The notes under the pieces: model-generated | The model's input: the letters and a program-made list of their open reading frames with translations, nothing else | Database searches by the model: none | Told to the model about the DNA's origin: nothing | Part shown: piece after piece, positions 38,206 to 47,966 of the stretch | Numbering within the stretch: position 1 is the stretch's first letter | Layout: every line of letters begins with the position of its first letter | Translations under genes and position numbers: made by a program | DNA from: Streptomyces canus | Lineage (GTDB): Bacteria; Actinomycetota; Actinomycetes; Streptomycetales; Streptomycetaceae | Direction: 5' to 3' | Assembly (NCBI RefSeq): GCF_001514145.1 | Contig: NZ_KQ948659.1 | Coordinates: forward strand, 303,454-367,453 | Length of the DNA stretch: 64,000 bases

Positions 38206-39344
38206 CAGCGGCGTCCCTTCGGCAGACCCAGCAGTCGCTCGGCGATGATGTCGCGCTGGATCTCGTTCGTGCCCGCGTAGATGGGGCCGGCGAGGGAGAA
38301 GACGTACCGCTCGGACCAGTCCGTGTCGGCCAACTCGCCCTCCTCACCCAGGAGATCGAGGGCCGTCTCGGTGAGGGCGATGTCGTACTCGGACCAGAAG
38401 ACCTTGTTCAGGCTGGACTCCGGGCCGAGCGTCTCGCCCTCCAGGAAGCGCGAGGCGGCCGCATAGGTGAAGAGCTGATAGGCGCGGGCGCCGATCAGCG
38501 CGTCCGCGACCCGGGTCCGGGCGCCGCGGGGGCTGCCCTGGGACTGCCAGAGGGCGTGCAGGCGGTCGGCGGCGGCCAGGAAGCGGCCCGGTGAGCGCAG
38601 CATCAGGCCCCGTTCGTTGCCCGCCGTCGACATCGCGATCCGCCAGCCCCGGCCGGGCTCGCCGATGACGTCCTCGTCCGGCACGAACACCTCGTCCAGG
38701 AAGAGCTCGGCGAAGGCCGGTTTCCCGTCGAGGCGGCGGATCGGGTGGACGGTGACACCGGGGGCGCGCAGGTCGAACATCAGGTAGGTCAGGCCCTGGT
38801 GGGGTTTCGGGGTGTCGGGGTCGGTGCGGAAGAGACCGAACGCGCGGTCCGCGAAGGCGGCCCGGGAGGACCAGGTCTTCTGGCCGCTGAGCAGCCAACC
38901 GCCCTCCGTGCGCACCCCCTTCGCCCTCAGGGAGGCCAGGTCCGAACCCGCCTCCGGCTCCGACCAGGCCTGCGCCCACACCGTCCGCCCGGTGGCCATG
39001 GACGGCAGGACACGGTCCCGCTGCTCCTGTGTGCCGTGGTCGAAGAGGGTCGGGGCGAGGAGGCTGATGCCGTTCTGGTTGACGCGTCCGGGCGCCCCGG
39101 CCGCGTAGTACTCCTCCTCGAAGACCAGCCAGCGGACGATCCCCGCGTCCCTGCCGCCGTACGCCCGCGGCCAGTTGACCACCGACCAGCGGTCCGCGGC
39201 GAGTTCCGCCTCCCACGCGCGATGGGCCGCGAAGCCCTCCTCGGTCTCCAGGGAGGGGAGCGGGGAGGCGGGCACATGCGCGTGCAGCCATGAGCGGGCC
39301 TCGGCGCGGAAGGCCTCGTCTTCCTGCGTGAACGCCAGATCCAT
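38205..39344 (-). CDS. Acyl-CoA dehydrogenase, HIP pathway FadE type
   Basis: The 379-residue flavoprotein carries WAQAWSEPEAGSDLASL (FAD/substrate region), GQKTWSSRAAFAD, NERGLMLRSPGR and the C-terminal YAGTNEIQRDIIAERLLGLPK. This is the pattern of the FadE30-FadE33 group encoded in the mycobacterial KstR2 regulon. I cannot assign it to one of those by eye. It is divergent from ipdF, with a KstR2-type operator (39360-39379) in the 48-base gap. ATG 39344 follows a short GGA-rich stretch. Confidence 0.88.
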   Translation of the reverse strand: MDLAFTQEDEAFRAEARSWLHAHVPASPLPSLETEEGFAAHRAWEAELAADRWSVVNWPRAYGGRDAGIVRWLVFEEEYYAAGAPGRVNQNGISLLAPTLFDHGTQEQRDRVLPSMATGRTVWAQAWSEPEAGSDLASLRAKGVRTEGGWLLSGQKTWSSRAAFADRAFGLFRTDPDTPKPHQGLTYLMFDLRAPGVTVHPIRRLDGKPAFAELFLDEVFVPDEDVIGEPGRGWRIAMSTAGNERGLMLRSPGRFLAAADRLHALWQSQGSPRGARTRVADALIGARAYQLFTYAAASRFLEGETLGPESSLNKVFWSEYDIALTETALDLLGEEGELADTDWSERYVFSLAGPIYAGTNEIQRDIIAERLLGLPKGRR

Positions 39345-39359
39345 GGACACCCGTCCTTC

Positions 39360-39379
39360 CCTAACAAGTGTTTGGTAGG
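39360..39379. promoter_or_regulatory. KstR2-type operator, site 1
   Basis: CCTAACAAGTGTTTGGTAGG lies between divergent fadE-like and ipdF genes. Its core AACAAGTGTTTGGT (39363-39376) fits the KstR2 motif AnCAAGnnCTTGnT at all but one fixed position. The same sequence with two changes occurs on the other strand at 45330-45347. Confidence 0.75.
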
Positions 39380-39392
39380 TTAGCGTGGCGCC

Positions 39393-40187
39393 ATGACAGG
39401 CGTCGAGAGTCCGGTGTACGAACCGGGGCACGGGCTGCTGAAGGGGCGCACCGCCGTCATCACCGCCGCCGCCGGCGCGGGCATCGGCGGGGCGACCGCA
39501 CGCCGCTTCCTGGAGGAGGGCGCGCGCGTCCTGATCAGCGACGCGCACGCACGACGGCTCAAGGAGTACGGCGCCGAGCTCGCCGGGGAGTTCGGGCCCG
39601 AGCGGGTCGCCGCGCTGCCCTGTGACGTGACGGACGAGGCACAGGTCCAGGCGCTGTTCGACGCGGCCCTGCGGGAGCACGGCCGACTCGACGTCGTCGT
39701 CAACAACGCCGGCCTCGGCGGCACCTCGGCCCTCGTCGACATGACCGACGAACAGTGGACCCGCGTCCTGGACGTCACCCTGAACGGCACCTTCCGGTGC
39801 ATGCGGGCGGCCCTGCGGCTGATGCGCGACGCGAGGGACTCCGGCGGCGTGATCGTCAACAACGCCTCCGTCGTCGGCTGGCGCGCCCAGGCCGGACAGG
39901 CGCACTACGCCGCCGCGAAGGCCGGCGTGATGGCGCTGACCCGTTGCGCGGCGCTGGAGGCCGCCGAGTACGGCGTACGCGTCAACGCCGTGGCACCGAG
40001 CCTCGCCATGCACCCGCACCTGGTGAAGGTCACCTCGGCCGAACTGCTGGAGGAACTGACCGCGCGCGAGGCCTTCGGGCGCTACGCCGAGCCCTGGGAG
40101 GTGGCCAACGTGATCGTGTTCCTGGCGTCCGGCTACTCCTCGTACATGACCGGCGAGGTCGTCGCCGTCAGCAGCCAGCACGCATAG
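39393..40187 (+). CDS. ipdF: IpdF-type short-chain dehydrogenase (HIP pathway)
   Basis: The 264-residue SDR has the NAD motif TAAAGAGIGGATARRFLEEGA, NNAGLGG, the catalytic Ser in NNASVVGWRAQAGQAHYAAAKAG with Tyr-x3-Lys, and the C-terminal YMTGEVVAVSSQHA. It closely resembles M. tuberculosis Rv3559c, IpdF, which interconverts the 5-hydroxy and 5-oxo forms of the HIP side of the sterol C/D-ring pathway. It heads the ipdF-kstR2-fadA6 operon directly behind operator site 1. Confidence 0.88.
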   Translation: MTGVESPVYEPGHGLLKGRTAVITAAAGAGIGGATARRFLEEGARVLISDAHARRLKEYGAELAGEFGPERVAALPCDVTDEAQVQALFDAALREHGRLDVVVNNAGLGGTSALVDMTDEQWTRVLDVTLNGTFRCMRAALRLMRDARDSGGVIVNNASVVGWRAQAGQAHYAAAKAGVMALTRCAALEAAEYGVRVNAVAPSLAMHPHLVKVTSAELLEELTAREAFGRYAEPWEVANVIVFLASGYSSYMTGEVVAVSSQHA

Positions 40188-40202
40188 GACGACAATGACT
40201 CC

Positions 40203-40826
40203 GTGCCGACCAAGCCGACCAAGAAGAAGCCCCAGGTGAGCGCCGCAGCGCCCGCGCGCCGCCGTGAACTCCTCGACACCGCCGCCGAGGTCTTCGCCGA
40301 ACAGGGCTACAACGCCACGACCGTACGCAAGATCGCGGACCACGCGGGCATGCTCGCGGGCAGCCTCTACTACCACTTCGACTCCAAGGAATCGATGCTG
40401 GAGGAGATCCTGCGGACCTTCCTCGACGAGCTCTGGGGCGGCTACGACGCCGTCCTGGGCGCCGAACTCGACCCGCGCGAGACGCTGGAGGCCCTGGTCA
40501 CCGAGTCGTTCCGGGAGATCGACCGGCACCGCGCCGCCGTCGCGATCTACCAGAAGGAGAGCAAGCAGCTGGTGGCGCAGGAGCGGTTCGCGTTCCTCGC
40601 CGAGTCGCAGCGCAGGTTCGAGAAGGCCTGGCTGTCCACGCTGGAGCGCGGGGTCGCGGCCGAGGTGTTCCGGGCCGACCTCGACGTACGGCTGACCTAC
40701 CGGTTCGTGCGCGACACCGTGTGGGTCGCCGCGTCCTGGTACCGGCCCGGCGGACAGCACAGCCCGGAGGAGATCGCCCGGCAGTACCTGTCGATGGTGC
40801 TGGACGGGATCGCCGTACGCGAATAG
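40203..40826 (+). CDS. kstR2: TetR-family repressor KstR2
   Basis: The 207-residue regulator has an N-terminal helix-turn-helix, AEVFAEQGYNATTVRKIADHAGMLAGSLYYHFDSKESML. Its C-terminal ligand domain closely follows M. tuberculosis Rv3557c (AIYQKESKQLVAQERF, YRFVRDTVWVAASWYRPGG). KstR2 represses HIP catabolic genes and is released by HIP-CoA. Two matching operators flank this gene's cluster. The start is GTG 40203, 15 bases after ipdF. Confidence 0.9.
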   Translation: MPTKPTKKKPQVSAAAPARRRELLDTAAEVFAEQGYNATTVRKIADHAGMLAGSLYYHFDSKESMLEEILRTFLDELWGGYDAVLGAELDPRETLEALVTESFREIDRHRAAVAIYQKESKQLVAQERFAFLAESQRRFEKAWLSTLERGVAAEVFRADLDVRLTYRFVRDTVWVAASWYRPGGQHSPEEIARQYLSMVLDGIAVRE

Positions 40827-40849
40827 CCCTTTCATCCGAGGGAGTTGAC

Positions 40850-41990
<1,141 letters not shown>

Positions 41991-42007
<17 letters not shown>

Positions 42008-43040
42008 GGCCGGTCAGGACCTCTTCCGCCTCCTTCATGATCCGTTCCACCAGCTCCGCGCACGAGGGCAGGTCGTCGATCACTCCGGCGACCTGCCCGG
42101 AGGCCATGACGCCGAGATCCGAACGGCCGTCCACCATCGCCGACCTGAGCAGCATGGGGGTGTTGGCGGCGAGCAGGACCTGGCTCCAGGTGAGGTCCTT
42201 GCCGTGGCGCATCGCGAGGCCGTCGTGGAGCAGCTGCCGCCAGGTCAGGCCGGACAGCCGGCGGAATGCGGCGGCGTGCCGGGTCGCGCGCAGCAGGGTG
42301 CGTGCACGGCTCGTGGTCTCCAGGGACTCCACCAGGTCCGTGCGGAGCATGCGGTGGGGGAGGCCGTCGACCGCCCGGGTCACGGTCACGTCCTTGACCG
42401 TGGCCGCCAGATAGCGGGCCTTCACCGCGTCCGGCACCGTCGAGTCCGAGGTGAGCAGGAAACGGGTGCCCATCGCGACGCCCGCCGCCCCGTACGCCAG
42501 CGCCGCGACCAGCCCCCGCCCGTCGAAGAAGCCCCCCGCCGCCACGACGGGGATGTCCACCGCGTCCACCACCTGCGGCAGCAGGACCGTCGTCGCCACC
42601 TCCCCGGTGTGCCCGCCGCCCTCGCCGCCCTGCACGATCACCGCGTCCGCGCCCCAGGCCGCGACCTTCTCGGCGTGCCGCCGCGCCCCGACGGACGGGA
42701 CGACGACGACACCCGCCTCCTTGAGCGCGCCGATCAGCTCGGCGGAGGGCGCGAGGGCGAAGGACGCCACCCGCACCCCTTCCTCGATGATCACGCGCAC
42801 CCGGTCACCGGCATCCGCCGCGTCGGCTCGCAGATTGACCCCGAAGGGGGCGTCCGTACGGGACTTCACCTCCCGTACGGCATCCCGGAGCCGGTCGACC
42901 GTCATGGTCGCGGAGGCCAGGATGCCGAGCGCGCCCGCGTTCGCCGTGGCGGAGACCAGGCGCGGGCCCGCCACCCACCCCATCCCGGTCTGCACGATCG
43001 GACGGCGGACACCCACCAGCCGGGTGAGCGCGGTCTCCAT
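41991..43040 (-). CDS. ipdC: IpdC-type FMN oxidoreductase (HIP pathway)
   Basis: The 349-residue protein of the nitronate monooxygenase/2-nitropropane dioxygenase fold has IVQTGMGWVAGPRLVSATANAG, NLRADAADAGDRV, VIVQGGEGGGHTG and AAGGFFDGRGLVAALAYGAAGVAMGTRFLL. This is nearly word for word the arrangement of M. tuberculosis Rv3553, IpdC, which acts on 5-hydroxy-HIC-CoA in the HIP pathway. Its ATG overlaps the ipdB stop by one base. I would not call it a nitronate monooxygenase functionally. Confidence 0.9.
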
Positions 43041-43756
43041 CAGTCGCCGACCTCCCTGGACCGGGCGTTCTGCGGATCGATCACCTCACGGATCAACCGC
43101 AGCTCCCGGTCGGTCGGTTGGCGCGTGCACGGCACCTCGTCCGGCACCACCAGATCGAACCCGGTGGCCTCCCGCACCTGCGCCACGGTGACCCCCGGAT
43201 GCACCGACGCCAGCCGCATCGAGTGGTCCGGCGTCGCGAAGTCGAAGACACCCAGGTCGGAGACGACCCGGGGGATACGGTGATAGGGGGCGCCGTCCGC
43301 ATGGTCGTACCCCACCCCGCACACCATGTCGACCTTCTCCACGAAGACCCGCCGGGAGTGCCTCGGCACCCAGTAACTGGTCGGGTTGTTGAGGGTGTTG
43401 ACCGGTGCTCCCCGGACCCCGAGCAACTGGCGCTTGGGCCGCGCCCAGTCGCCGATGCACGAGATGTTCTGGTTGCCGTACCGGTCGATCTGGCTCGCGC
43501 CCATCATCACGTGCCGGCGGCCGCCGGTGACCAGGGCGAGGTGCCGGCGGTAGGGCAGCCAGCCCTCGACGGTGCCGTCGACGCCCACGAGCAGGGCCTC
43601 GCCGTCGGTCATGAGGAGGTCGGGGGAGAACGTCCGCCGGGCGAGCCGGGCGCCGACGGCCGGGATCAGACCCATGGGGCTGGCCAGCACCTCGCCGTCG
43701 CCCCGCCAGGCCTCGGCGCAGGCGATCACGCAGTACTCGGCACGGGTGACGGTCAT
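43040..43756 (-). CDS. ipdB: COCHEA-CoA hydrolase beta subunit IpdB
   Basis: The 238-residue protein has the class I CoA-transferase beta fold. It matches Rv3552, IpdB: SPMGLIPAVGARLARRTFSPDLLMTDGEALLV, RRHVMMGASQIDRYGNQNIS, LGVFDFATPDHSMRLASVHPGVT and the ending LRLIREVIDPQNARSREV. IpdAB opens the last steroid ring by hydrolysing COCHEA-CoA rather than transferring CoA. It overlaps ipdA by four bases, so the two subunits are made in step. Confidence 0.92.
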   Translation of the reverse strand: MTVTRAEYCVIACAEAWRGDGEVLASPMGLIPAVGARLARRTFSPDLLMTDGEALLVGVDGTVEGWLPYRRHLALVTGGRRHVMMGASQIDRYGNQNISCIGDWARPKRQLLGVRGAPVNTLNNPTSYWVPRHSRRVFVEKVDMVCGVGYDHADGAPYHRIPRVVSDLGVFDFATPDHSMRLASVHPGVTVAQVREATGFDLVVPDEVPCTRQPTDRELRLIREVIDPQNARSREVGD

Positions 43757-44568
43757 GAGCCGGCCCCTTCGGAGGGTGCGAGGTAGCGCTCGGCGAACTC
43801 CGGCCAGGGGGTGGTCGCGTACTCCCGTTGGGCGGCCTCGTCCCGGGCGTAGTCGGGCGCGCAGGACGTGAAGTGGGCGCCGTTCGGGGCTTCGACGACC
43901 CCCGTCACCGTGTGCCGTCCGATCAGCAGCGACTGCGGAGCCGCCTCCTTCGTCAGCTCGGCGGTGTCGACGACCCGTTCGCACGAGAGGTAGGCCGTGT
44001 CCGCCGCCTCGCAGAAGAGGTCGTCGAAGTAGGGGTCGGGGCCCAGGTACTGCCCGTTGCCCTGCCGGTCGGCACGGTTGACGTGGACCAGGGCCGCGTC
44101 CAGGCGCAGGGCGGGCACCGCGACGAACGTCTCCCCGTCGTCGTACGGCGACGTCACCGTCCTGAGGCCCGGGTTGACCCGCATGACGTCCGAGCCGAGC
44201 CCGGCCCGCACCGGCAGGAACGGCAGCCGGTTCGCGGCCGCGTGCAGCCCCCACATGAACATCGCCTCGTCGATCTCCATGAGCTCGAAGGCGCCGGCCT
44301 CGCGCGCCGCGCGGTAGTGCGGTTCCAGGGGGATCGAGTCGAGCGTGACGAAAGCGGCGACCAGTTTCCGTATCCGTCCGGCGGCGGCGAGCATGCCGAC
44401 GTCGGGGCCGCCGTACGCCACGATCGTCAGGTCGGTGACCTCGGAGCGCAGCAACGCGCGGACCAGGGCCATGGGTTTGCGGCGGGAGCCCCAGCCGCCG
44501 ATGCCGAGGGTCATGCCGCTGCGCAGCCGGGAGACGACCTCGTCGGCCGTCATGGTCTTGTCGCTCAC
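43753..44568 (-). CDS. ipdA: COCHEA-CoA hydrolase alpha subunit IpdA
   Basis: The 271-residue partner of IpdB matches Rv3551: LRSGMTLGIGGWGSRRKPMALVRALL, the EIDEAMF segment with Glu101, FLPVRAGLGSD, DPYFDDLFCEAADTAYLSCERVV and VEAPNGAHFTSCAPDYARDE. Glu101 sits where I expect the catalytic glutamate of the subunit. That residue assignment is by eye. It lies four bases into the end of echA20. Confidence 0.92.
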   Translation of the reverse strand: MSDKTMTADEVVSRLRSGMTLGIGGWGSRRKPMALVRALLRSEVTDLTIVAYGGPDVGMLAAAGRIRKLVAAFVTLDSIPLEPHYRAAREAGAFELMEIDEAMFMWGLHAAANRLPFLPVRAGLGSDVMRVNPGLRTVTSPYDDGETFVAVPALRLDAALVHVNRADRQGNGQYLGPDPYFDDLFCEAADTAYLSCERVVDTAELTKEAAPQSLLIGRHTVTGVVEAPNGAHFTSCAPDYARDEAAQREYATTPWPEFAERYLAPSEGAGS

Positions 44569-45308
44569 TCGCCCTCCCTGCCGAACCTGTCACGGACCCG
44601 GTCGGCGACCCCGCTGGCGCTCGCCTCGTAGGTGAAACCCTGCTCGAAGCGGTAGCTGCGGCGGACGTCGACGGGGTCGATGCCGTTGATGGCGGCCTTG
44701 GCCAGGCGCAGCAGCTCGCCGTCCTTGGCGGCGATCTCGCGGGCCGACTCCAGGGCGGTGGTGGCGAGTTCGCCCCTCGGTACGACCTTCCACACCGCAC
44801 CGTGCCGGTGCAGTTCGGCGGCGGTGACCGTGCGGGAGGTGAAGTACAGGGCGCGCATGAGGTGCTGGGGGACCAGGCGGGCCAGGTGCGTGGCCGCGCC
44901 GAGCGCCCCGCGGTCCAGTTCGGGCAGGCCGAAGGTGGCGTCCTCGCTCGCCACGATCACATCCGCGTTGCCCACCAGTCCGACGCCCCCGCCCAGGCAG
45001 AATCCCTGCACGGCCGCCACCACGGGCACCTCGCAGTCGTACACCGCCGAAAAAGCCTCGAAACACCCGCGGTTGGCACCGACGAGGGCGGCCGAGCCGC
45101 GCGTCTGGATCTCCTTGATGTCCACGCCCGCGTTGAATCCGCGCCCCTCGGCCGCCAGGACGACACACCTGACCGCCGGGTCACGGCCCGCCGCGCGCAC
45201 GGCGTCGGCCAGGGCGAACCAGCCGTCCGCCGGCAGCGCGTTCACCGGCGGGAAGTCGACCCCGACCAGGACGATCCCCTTTTCCGGGGACGAGGTGGAG
45301 ACACCCAT
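44565..45308 (-). CDS. echA20: EchA20-type ring-opening hydrolase
   Basis: The 247-residue crotonase-fold protein has AEGRGFNAGVDIKEIQTRG, AAVQGFCLGGGVGLVGNADVIVASEDATFGLPELDRGALGAATHL and FEQGFTYEASASGVADRVRDRF, matching Rv3550, EchA20. In the HIP pathway it hydrolyses ring D of HIEC-CoA to give the substrate of IpdAB, which is encoded by the next two genes. It is divergent from the SDR at 45363, with operator site 2 between them. Confidence 0.92.
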   Translation of the reverse strand: MGVSTSSPEKGIVLVGVDFPPVNALPADGWFALADAVRAAGRDPAVRCVVLAAEGRGFNAGVDIKEIQTRGSAALVGANRGCFEAFSAVYDCEVPVVAAVQGFCLGGGVGLVGNADVIVASEDATFGLPELDRGALGAATHLARLVPQHLMRALYFTSRTVTAAELHRHGAVWKVVPRGELATTALESAREIAAKDGELLRLAKAAINGIDPVDVRRSYRFEQGFTYEASASGVADRVRDRFGREGE

Positions 45309-45329
45309 GGCCGCATCAGCTACCTTTCC

Positions 45330-45347
45330 ACCAAACGTTTGTTAGGT
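45330..45347. promoter_or_regulatory. KstR2-type operator, site 2
   Basis: ACCAAACGTTTGTTAGGT lies in the 54-base gap between echA20 and the divergent SDR. Its reverse complement, ACCTAACAAACGTTTGGT, matches site 1 with two changes in the centre and has clear dyad symmetry (CAAACGTTTG). One bound dimer could control both directions. Confidence 0.75.
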
Positions 45348-45362
45348 GAAGGGTAGCGGTGA

Positions 45363-46103
45363 ATGGAGCTGAACGGGAGGGTCGTGGTCGTCACCGGCGG
45401 GACGCGTGGAGTCGGCGCCGGGATCGCCCGCTCCTTCGTGGAGGCGGGCGCCGAGGTCGTCGTCTGTGCGCGCAGACCGCCCGAAGTCCCGCTGCCGAAG
45501 ACACGGTTCGCGAGCTTGGACGTCCGGGACGCGGACGCCGTACGGCGGTTCTTCGCCGAACTCCCTCGCCTGGACGTACTCGTCAACAACGCCGGAGGGG
45601 CGCCCTATCGGCTGCTCGCCGACGCCGGCCCCGAACGGCATCTCCGCGTCCTGGAGTTGAACCTCCTCGCCCCGCTGGCGGTGTCGCTCGCCGCGCACGA
45701 ACGCCTCAAACAGACCCGCGGCTCGATCGTCATGATCGGGAGCGTCAGCGGCGGCCGGCCCTCGCCGGGCGCGGCCGCGTACGGGGCGGCCAAGGCGGGC
45801 CTGGAGAACCTCGCCCGCTCGATGGCCGTGGAGTGGGCGCCGGACGTGCGCGTCAACACCCTGGTCGTCGGCATGGTCCGCACCGAGCGGTCGCATCTGC
45901 ACTACGGCGACGAGGACGGCATCGCCGCCGTCTCCCGCACGGTCCCGCTCGGGCGCCTGGCCGAGCCGTCGGACGTCGGGGCGGCGGCCGTGTTCCTCGC
46001 CTCGGACGCCGCCGCGTACATCAGCGGGGCCTCGCTGCTGGTGCACGGCGGCGGGGAACGGCCGGCGTTCCTCGACGCCGCGACGGTCAACAAGGAGACG
46101 TGA
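45363..46103 (+). CDS. Short-chain dehydrogenase, Rv3549c-like
   Basis: The 246-residue SDR starts MELNGRVVVVTGGTRGVGAGIA, has NNAGGAPYRLLADAG, SVSGGRPSPGAAAYGAAKAG with the catalytic Tyr-x3-Lys, and ends GASLLVHGGGERPAFLDAATVNKE. It matches Rv3549c of the M. tuberculosis KstR2 regulon almost throughout. The exact step is not known to me. The ATG follows operator site 2 by 15 bases, so the leader must be very short. It probably forms an operon with the next SDR. Confidence 0.88.
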   Translation: MELNGRVVVVTGGTRGVGAGIARSFVEAGAEVVVCARRPPEVPLPKTRFASLDVRDADAVRRFFAELPRLDVLVNNAGGAPYRLLADAGPERHLRVLELNLLAPLAVSLAAHERLKQTRGSIVMIGSVSGGRPSPGAAAYGAAKAGLENLARSMAVEWAPDVRVNTLVVGMVRTERSHLHYGDEDGIAAVSRTVPLGRLAEPSDVGAAAVFLASDAAAYISGASLLVHGGGERPAFLDAATVNKET

Positions 46104-46124
46104 ACCATCAACAAGGAGACGTGA
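46087..46124 (+). repeat. 21-base tandem duplication across the SDR junction
   Basis: TCAACAAGGAGACGTGA occurs at 46087-46103 and again at 46108-46124. The first copy encodes the end and stop of the upstream SDR. The second supplies the GGAG ribosome site just before the ATG at 46126. Confidence 0.85.
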
Positions 46125-46125
46125 G

Positions 46126-47031
46126 ATGACCGGAATCTGCGACGGCCGGGTCGTCGTCGTCACCGGCGCGGGCCGCGGACTCGGCCGCGCCCACGCCCTC
46201 GCCTTCGCCGCCCAGGGAGCACGGCTCGTCGTCAACGACCTCGGCGTCGGCCTCGACGGCACCCCGGGCCCCGACAGCCCCGCCTCCCTCGTGGCCGACG
46301 AGATCCGCGCGGTGGGCGGCGAGGCGGTCGCCCACGGCGGCGACATCGCCACGGCCGACGGTGCCGCGTCCCTCGTCCGGACCGCCCTGGAGACGTACGG
46401 CCGCCTCGACACCCTCGTCAACAACGCCGGCTTCCTGCGCGACCGCATGCTGGTGAACCTCGACGAGGAGGACTGGGACACGGTGACGCGGGTCCACCTG
46501 AAAGGCCACTTCCTGCCGCTGAAGCACGCGGCGGCACACTGGCGGTCGGAGGCGAAGGCGGGACGTACGCCGACCGCCCGCATCATCAACACCAGTAGCG
46601 GAGCAGGCCTGTTGGGCTCGGTCGGACAGGGCAACTACAGCGCCGCGAAGGCCGGAATCGTCGCCCTCACCCTGGTCGCGGCGGCCGAGCTCGCCCGCTA
46701 CGGCGTCCAGGTCAACTCGATCGCCCCCGCGGCCCGGACGAGGATGACGGAGCAGACCTTCGCCGACACGATGGCCGCCCCGACCGACGGCTTCGACGTG
46801 ATGGCCCCGGAGAACGTGTCACCGCTGGTGGTCTGGCTGGGCTCCGAGGCGAGCGCGGGAGTGACGGGCCGGGTCTTCGAGGCGGTGGGCGGCCGCATCA
46901 CGGTGATGGAGGGCTGGCGGCCCGGCCCGACCGCTGACAAGGGGGCGACGTGGACTCCGGCCGAGGCGGGGGAGGCGACCCTGAAGCTGCTCGGCGAGGC
47001 GGAGGCGCCGGGCCCGGTGTACGGGGCCTGA
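46126..47031 (+). CDS. Short-chain dehydrogenase, Rv3548c-like
   Basis: The 301-residue SDR has the long form typical of Rv3548c: GRVVVVTGAGRGLGRAHALAFAAQGA, VVNDLGVGLDG, NNAGFLRDRML, the catalytic segment INTSSGAGLLGSVGQGNYSAAKAG, APENVSPLVVWLGSEAS and the C-terminal WRPGPTADKGATWTPAE plus GPVYGA. A role in beta-oxidation of HIP-derived CoA esters is likely. The ribosome site lies in the second copy of a 21-base duplication. Confidence 0.88.
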   Translation: MTGICDGRVVVVTGAGRGLGRAHALAFAAQGARLVVNDLGVGLDGTPGPDSPASLVADEIRAVGGEAVAHGGDIATADGAASLVRTALETYGRLDTLVNNAGFLRDRMLVNLDEEDWDTVTRVHLKGHFLPLKHAAAHWRSEAKAGRTPTARIINTSSGAGLLGSVGQGNYSAAKAGIVALTLVAAAELARYGVQVNSIAPAARTRMTEQTFADTMAAPTDGFDVMAPENVSPLVVWLGSEASAGVTGRVFEAVGGRITVMEGWRPGPTADKGATWTPAEAGEATLKLLGEAEAPGPVYGA

Positions 47032-47047
47032 CCGGGTCCGCCCACCC

Positions 47048-47929
47048 CTACGTGTCACACTCCAGAACCGTCCGGCACAGAGCACACCGCGCCCGCACCC
47101 GCCCCCTCACCGGCACCCGAATCCGCTGATGACAGGTAGGGCAGGGAAACGACACCCGCAGGCGCCCGGGGCCGTCCGGGGTGAAGGTGTAGGGGACTCC
47201 CGGCTGCGGGCCGGGCGCGTGGCGACGGTCTCGCGCGTACCGGCGCCGGCCCGCCCAGCCCGCCGCCGTGAGGGGCGGTTGCTCCGAGTCCTGGCGGGCC
47301 TGCGCCATGCCCTTCACATACGCCGTGTACGCCTGCGCACTGGTGAACCACACCGAGGGATCCTCCCCGAACACCAGCGACCGCTTCGCCAGCACGTACC
47401 CGAACTCCTCCGGCGTGAGATACCCCAGCTTCTGCGACGACGCCGCGTCCTCCCGGTACGCGTCCAGCAGGAGCCACCCCGCCCCCAGATACGTCGCCGC
47501 CGTGTCCGTGAGGATCTCGTTCTCGCGCACCCCCGGGAACGAGAGATCCAGCCGGTGCAGATACACGTGCATGACCTCGTGGGCCAGCGCCGCGCCGATG
47601 TCCCGCCGATGCGTGCGGAAACGGTCGTTCAGCTCGACGAAGTACTCAGGGCCCGCGGTGAGTTCGACGTTCGCCGCATGGGTCATCTCCCGGAAACTGA
47701 CCACGAACCGGGCGTCCGGCAGCCGGTAGTGCCGCACCAGCTCCCGGGCCACCCGCTGCACACCGAGATGGAGATCGTCGGTGTCGCAGAACGCCACGTC
47801 CACCGGCGCCACACTCGTCGCGAACGTCTGGACGGTGTCGTAGGACAGCCGCTTGTAGAGCGCGTTGATCGACGCCCGCACCGTCTCCAGATGCGGGTAG
47901 CCGTGCTGGACCGGTCCGTCGTTCGTCAC
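47048..47929 (-). CDS. Uncharacterised zinc metallopeptidase with C-terminal zinc ribbon
   Basis: The 293-residue cytoplasmic protein has an HExxH metal site, AALAHEVMHVYLHRLDL (His117, Glu118, His121), with a possible third ligand in NEILTDTAATYLGAGW. The C-terminal 40 residues form a zinc ribbon, CPTCHQRIRVP...CALCRTVLEC. I recognise no family name. It has no signal peptide. It is convergent with the SDR and lies just downstream of the GH35 gene on the same strand with a 37-base gap. Confidence 0.75.
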   Translation of the reverse strand: MTNDGPVQHGYPHLETVRASINALYKRLSYDTVQTFATSVAPVDVAFCDTDDLHLGVQRVARELVRHYRLPDARFVVSFREMTHAANVELTAGPEYFVELNDRFRTHRRDIGAALAHEVMHVYLHRLDLSFPGVRENEILTDTAATYLGAGWLLLDAYREDAASSQKLGYLTPEEFGYVLAKRSLVFGEDPSVWFTSAQAYTAYVKGMAQARQDSEQPPLTAAGWAGRRRYARDRRHAPGPQPGVPYTFTPDGPGRLRVSFPCPTCHQRIRVPVRGRVRARCALCRTVLECDT

Positions 47930-47966
47930 GCCCGTACCCCCAAGACGCCCAGAACCCGACTCCACT

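Noticed and set aside
43040..44568. Ordinary 3-oxoacid CoA-transferase
   Set aside because: The pair tracks IpdA/IpdB in detail and lies beside echA20, ipdC and kstR2. These proteins are ring-opening hydrolases.
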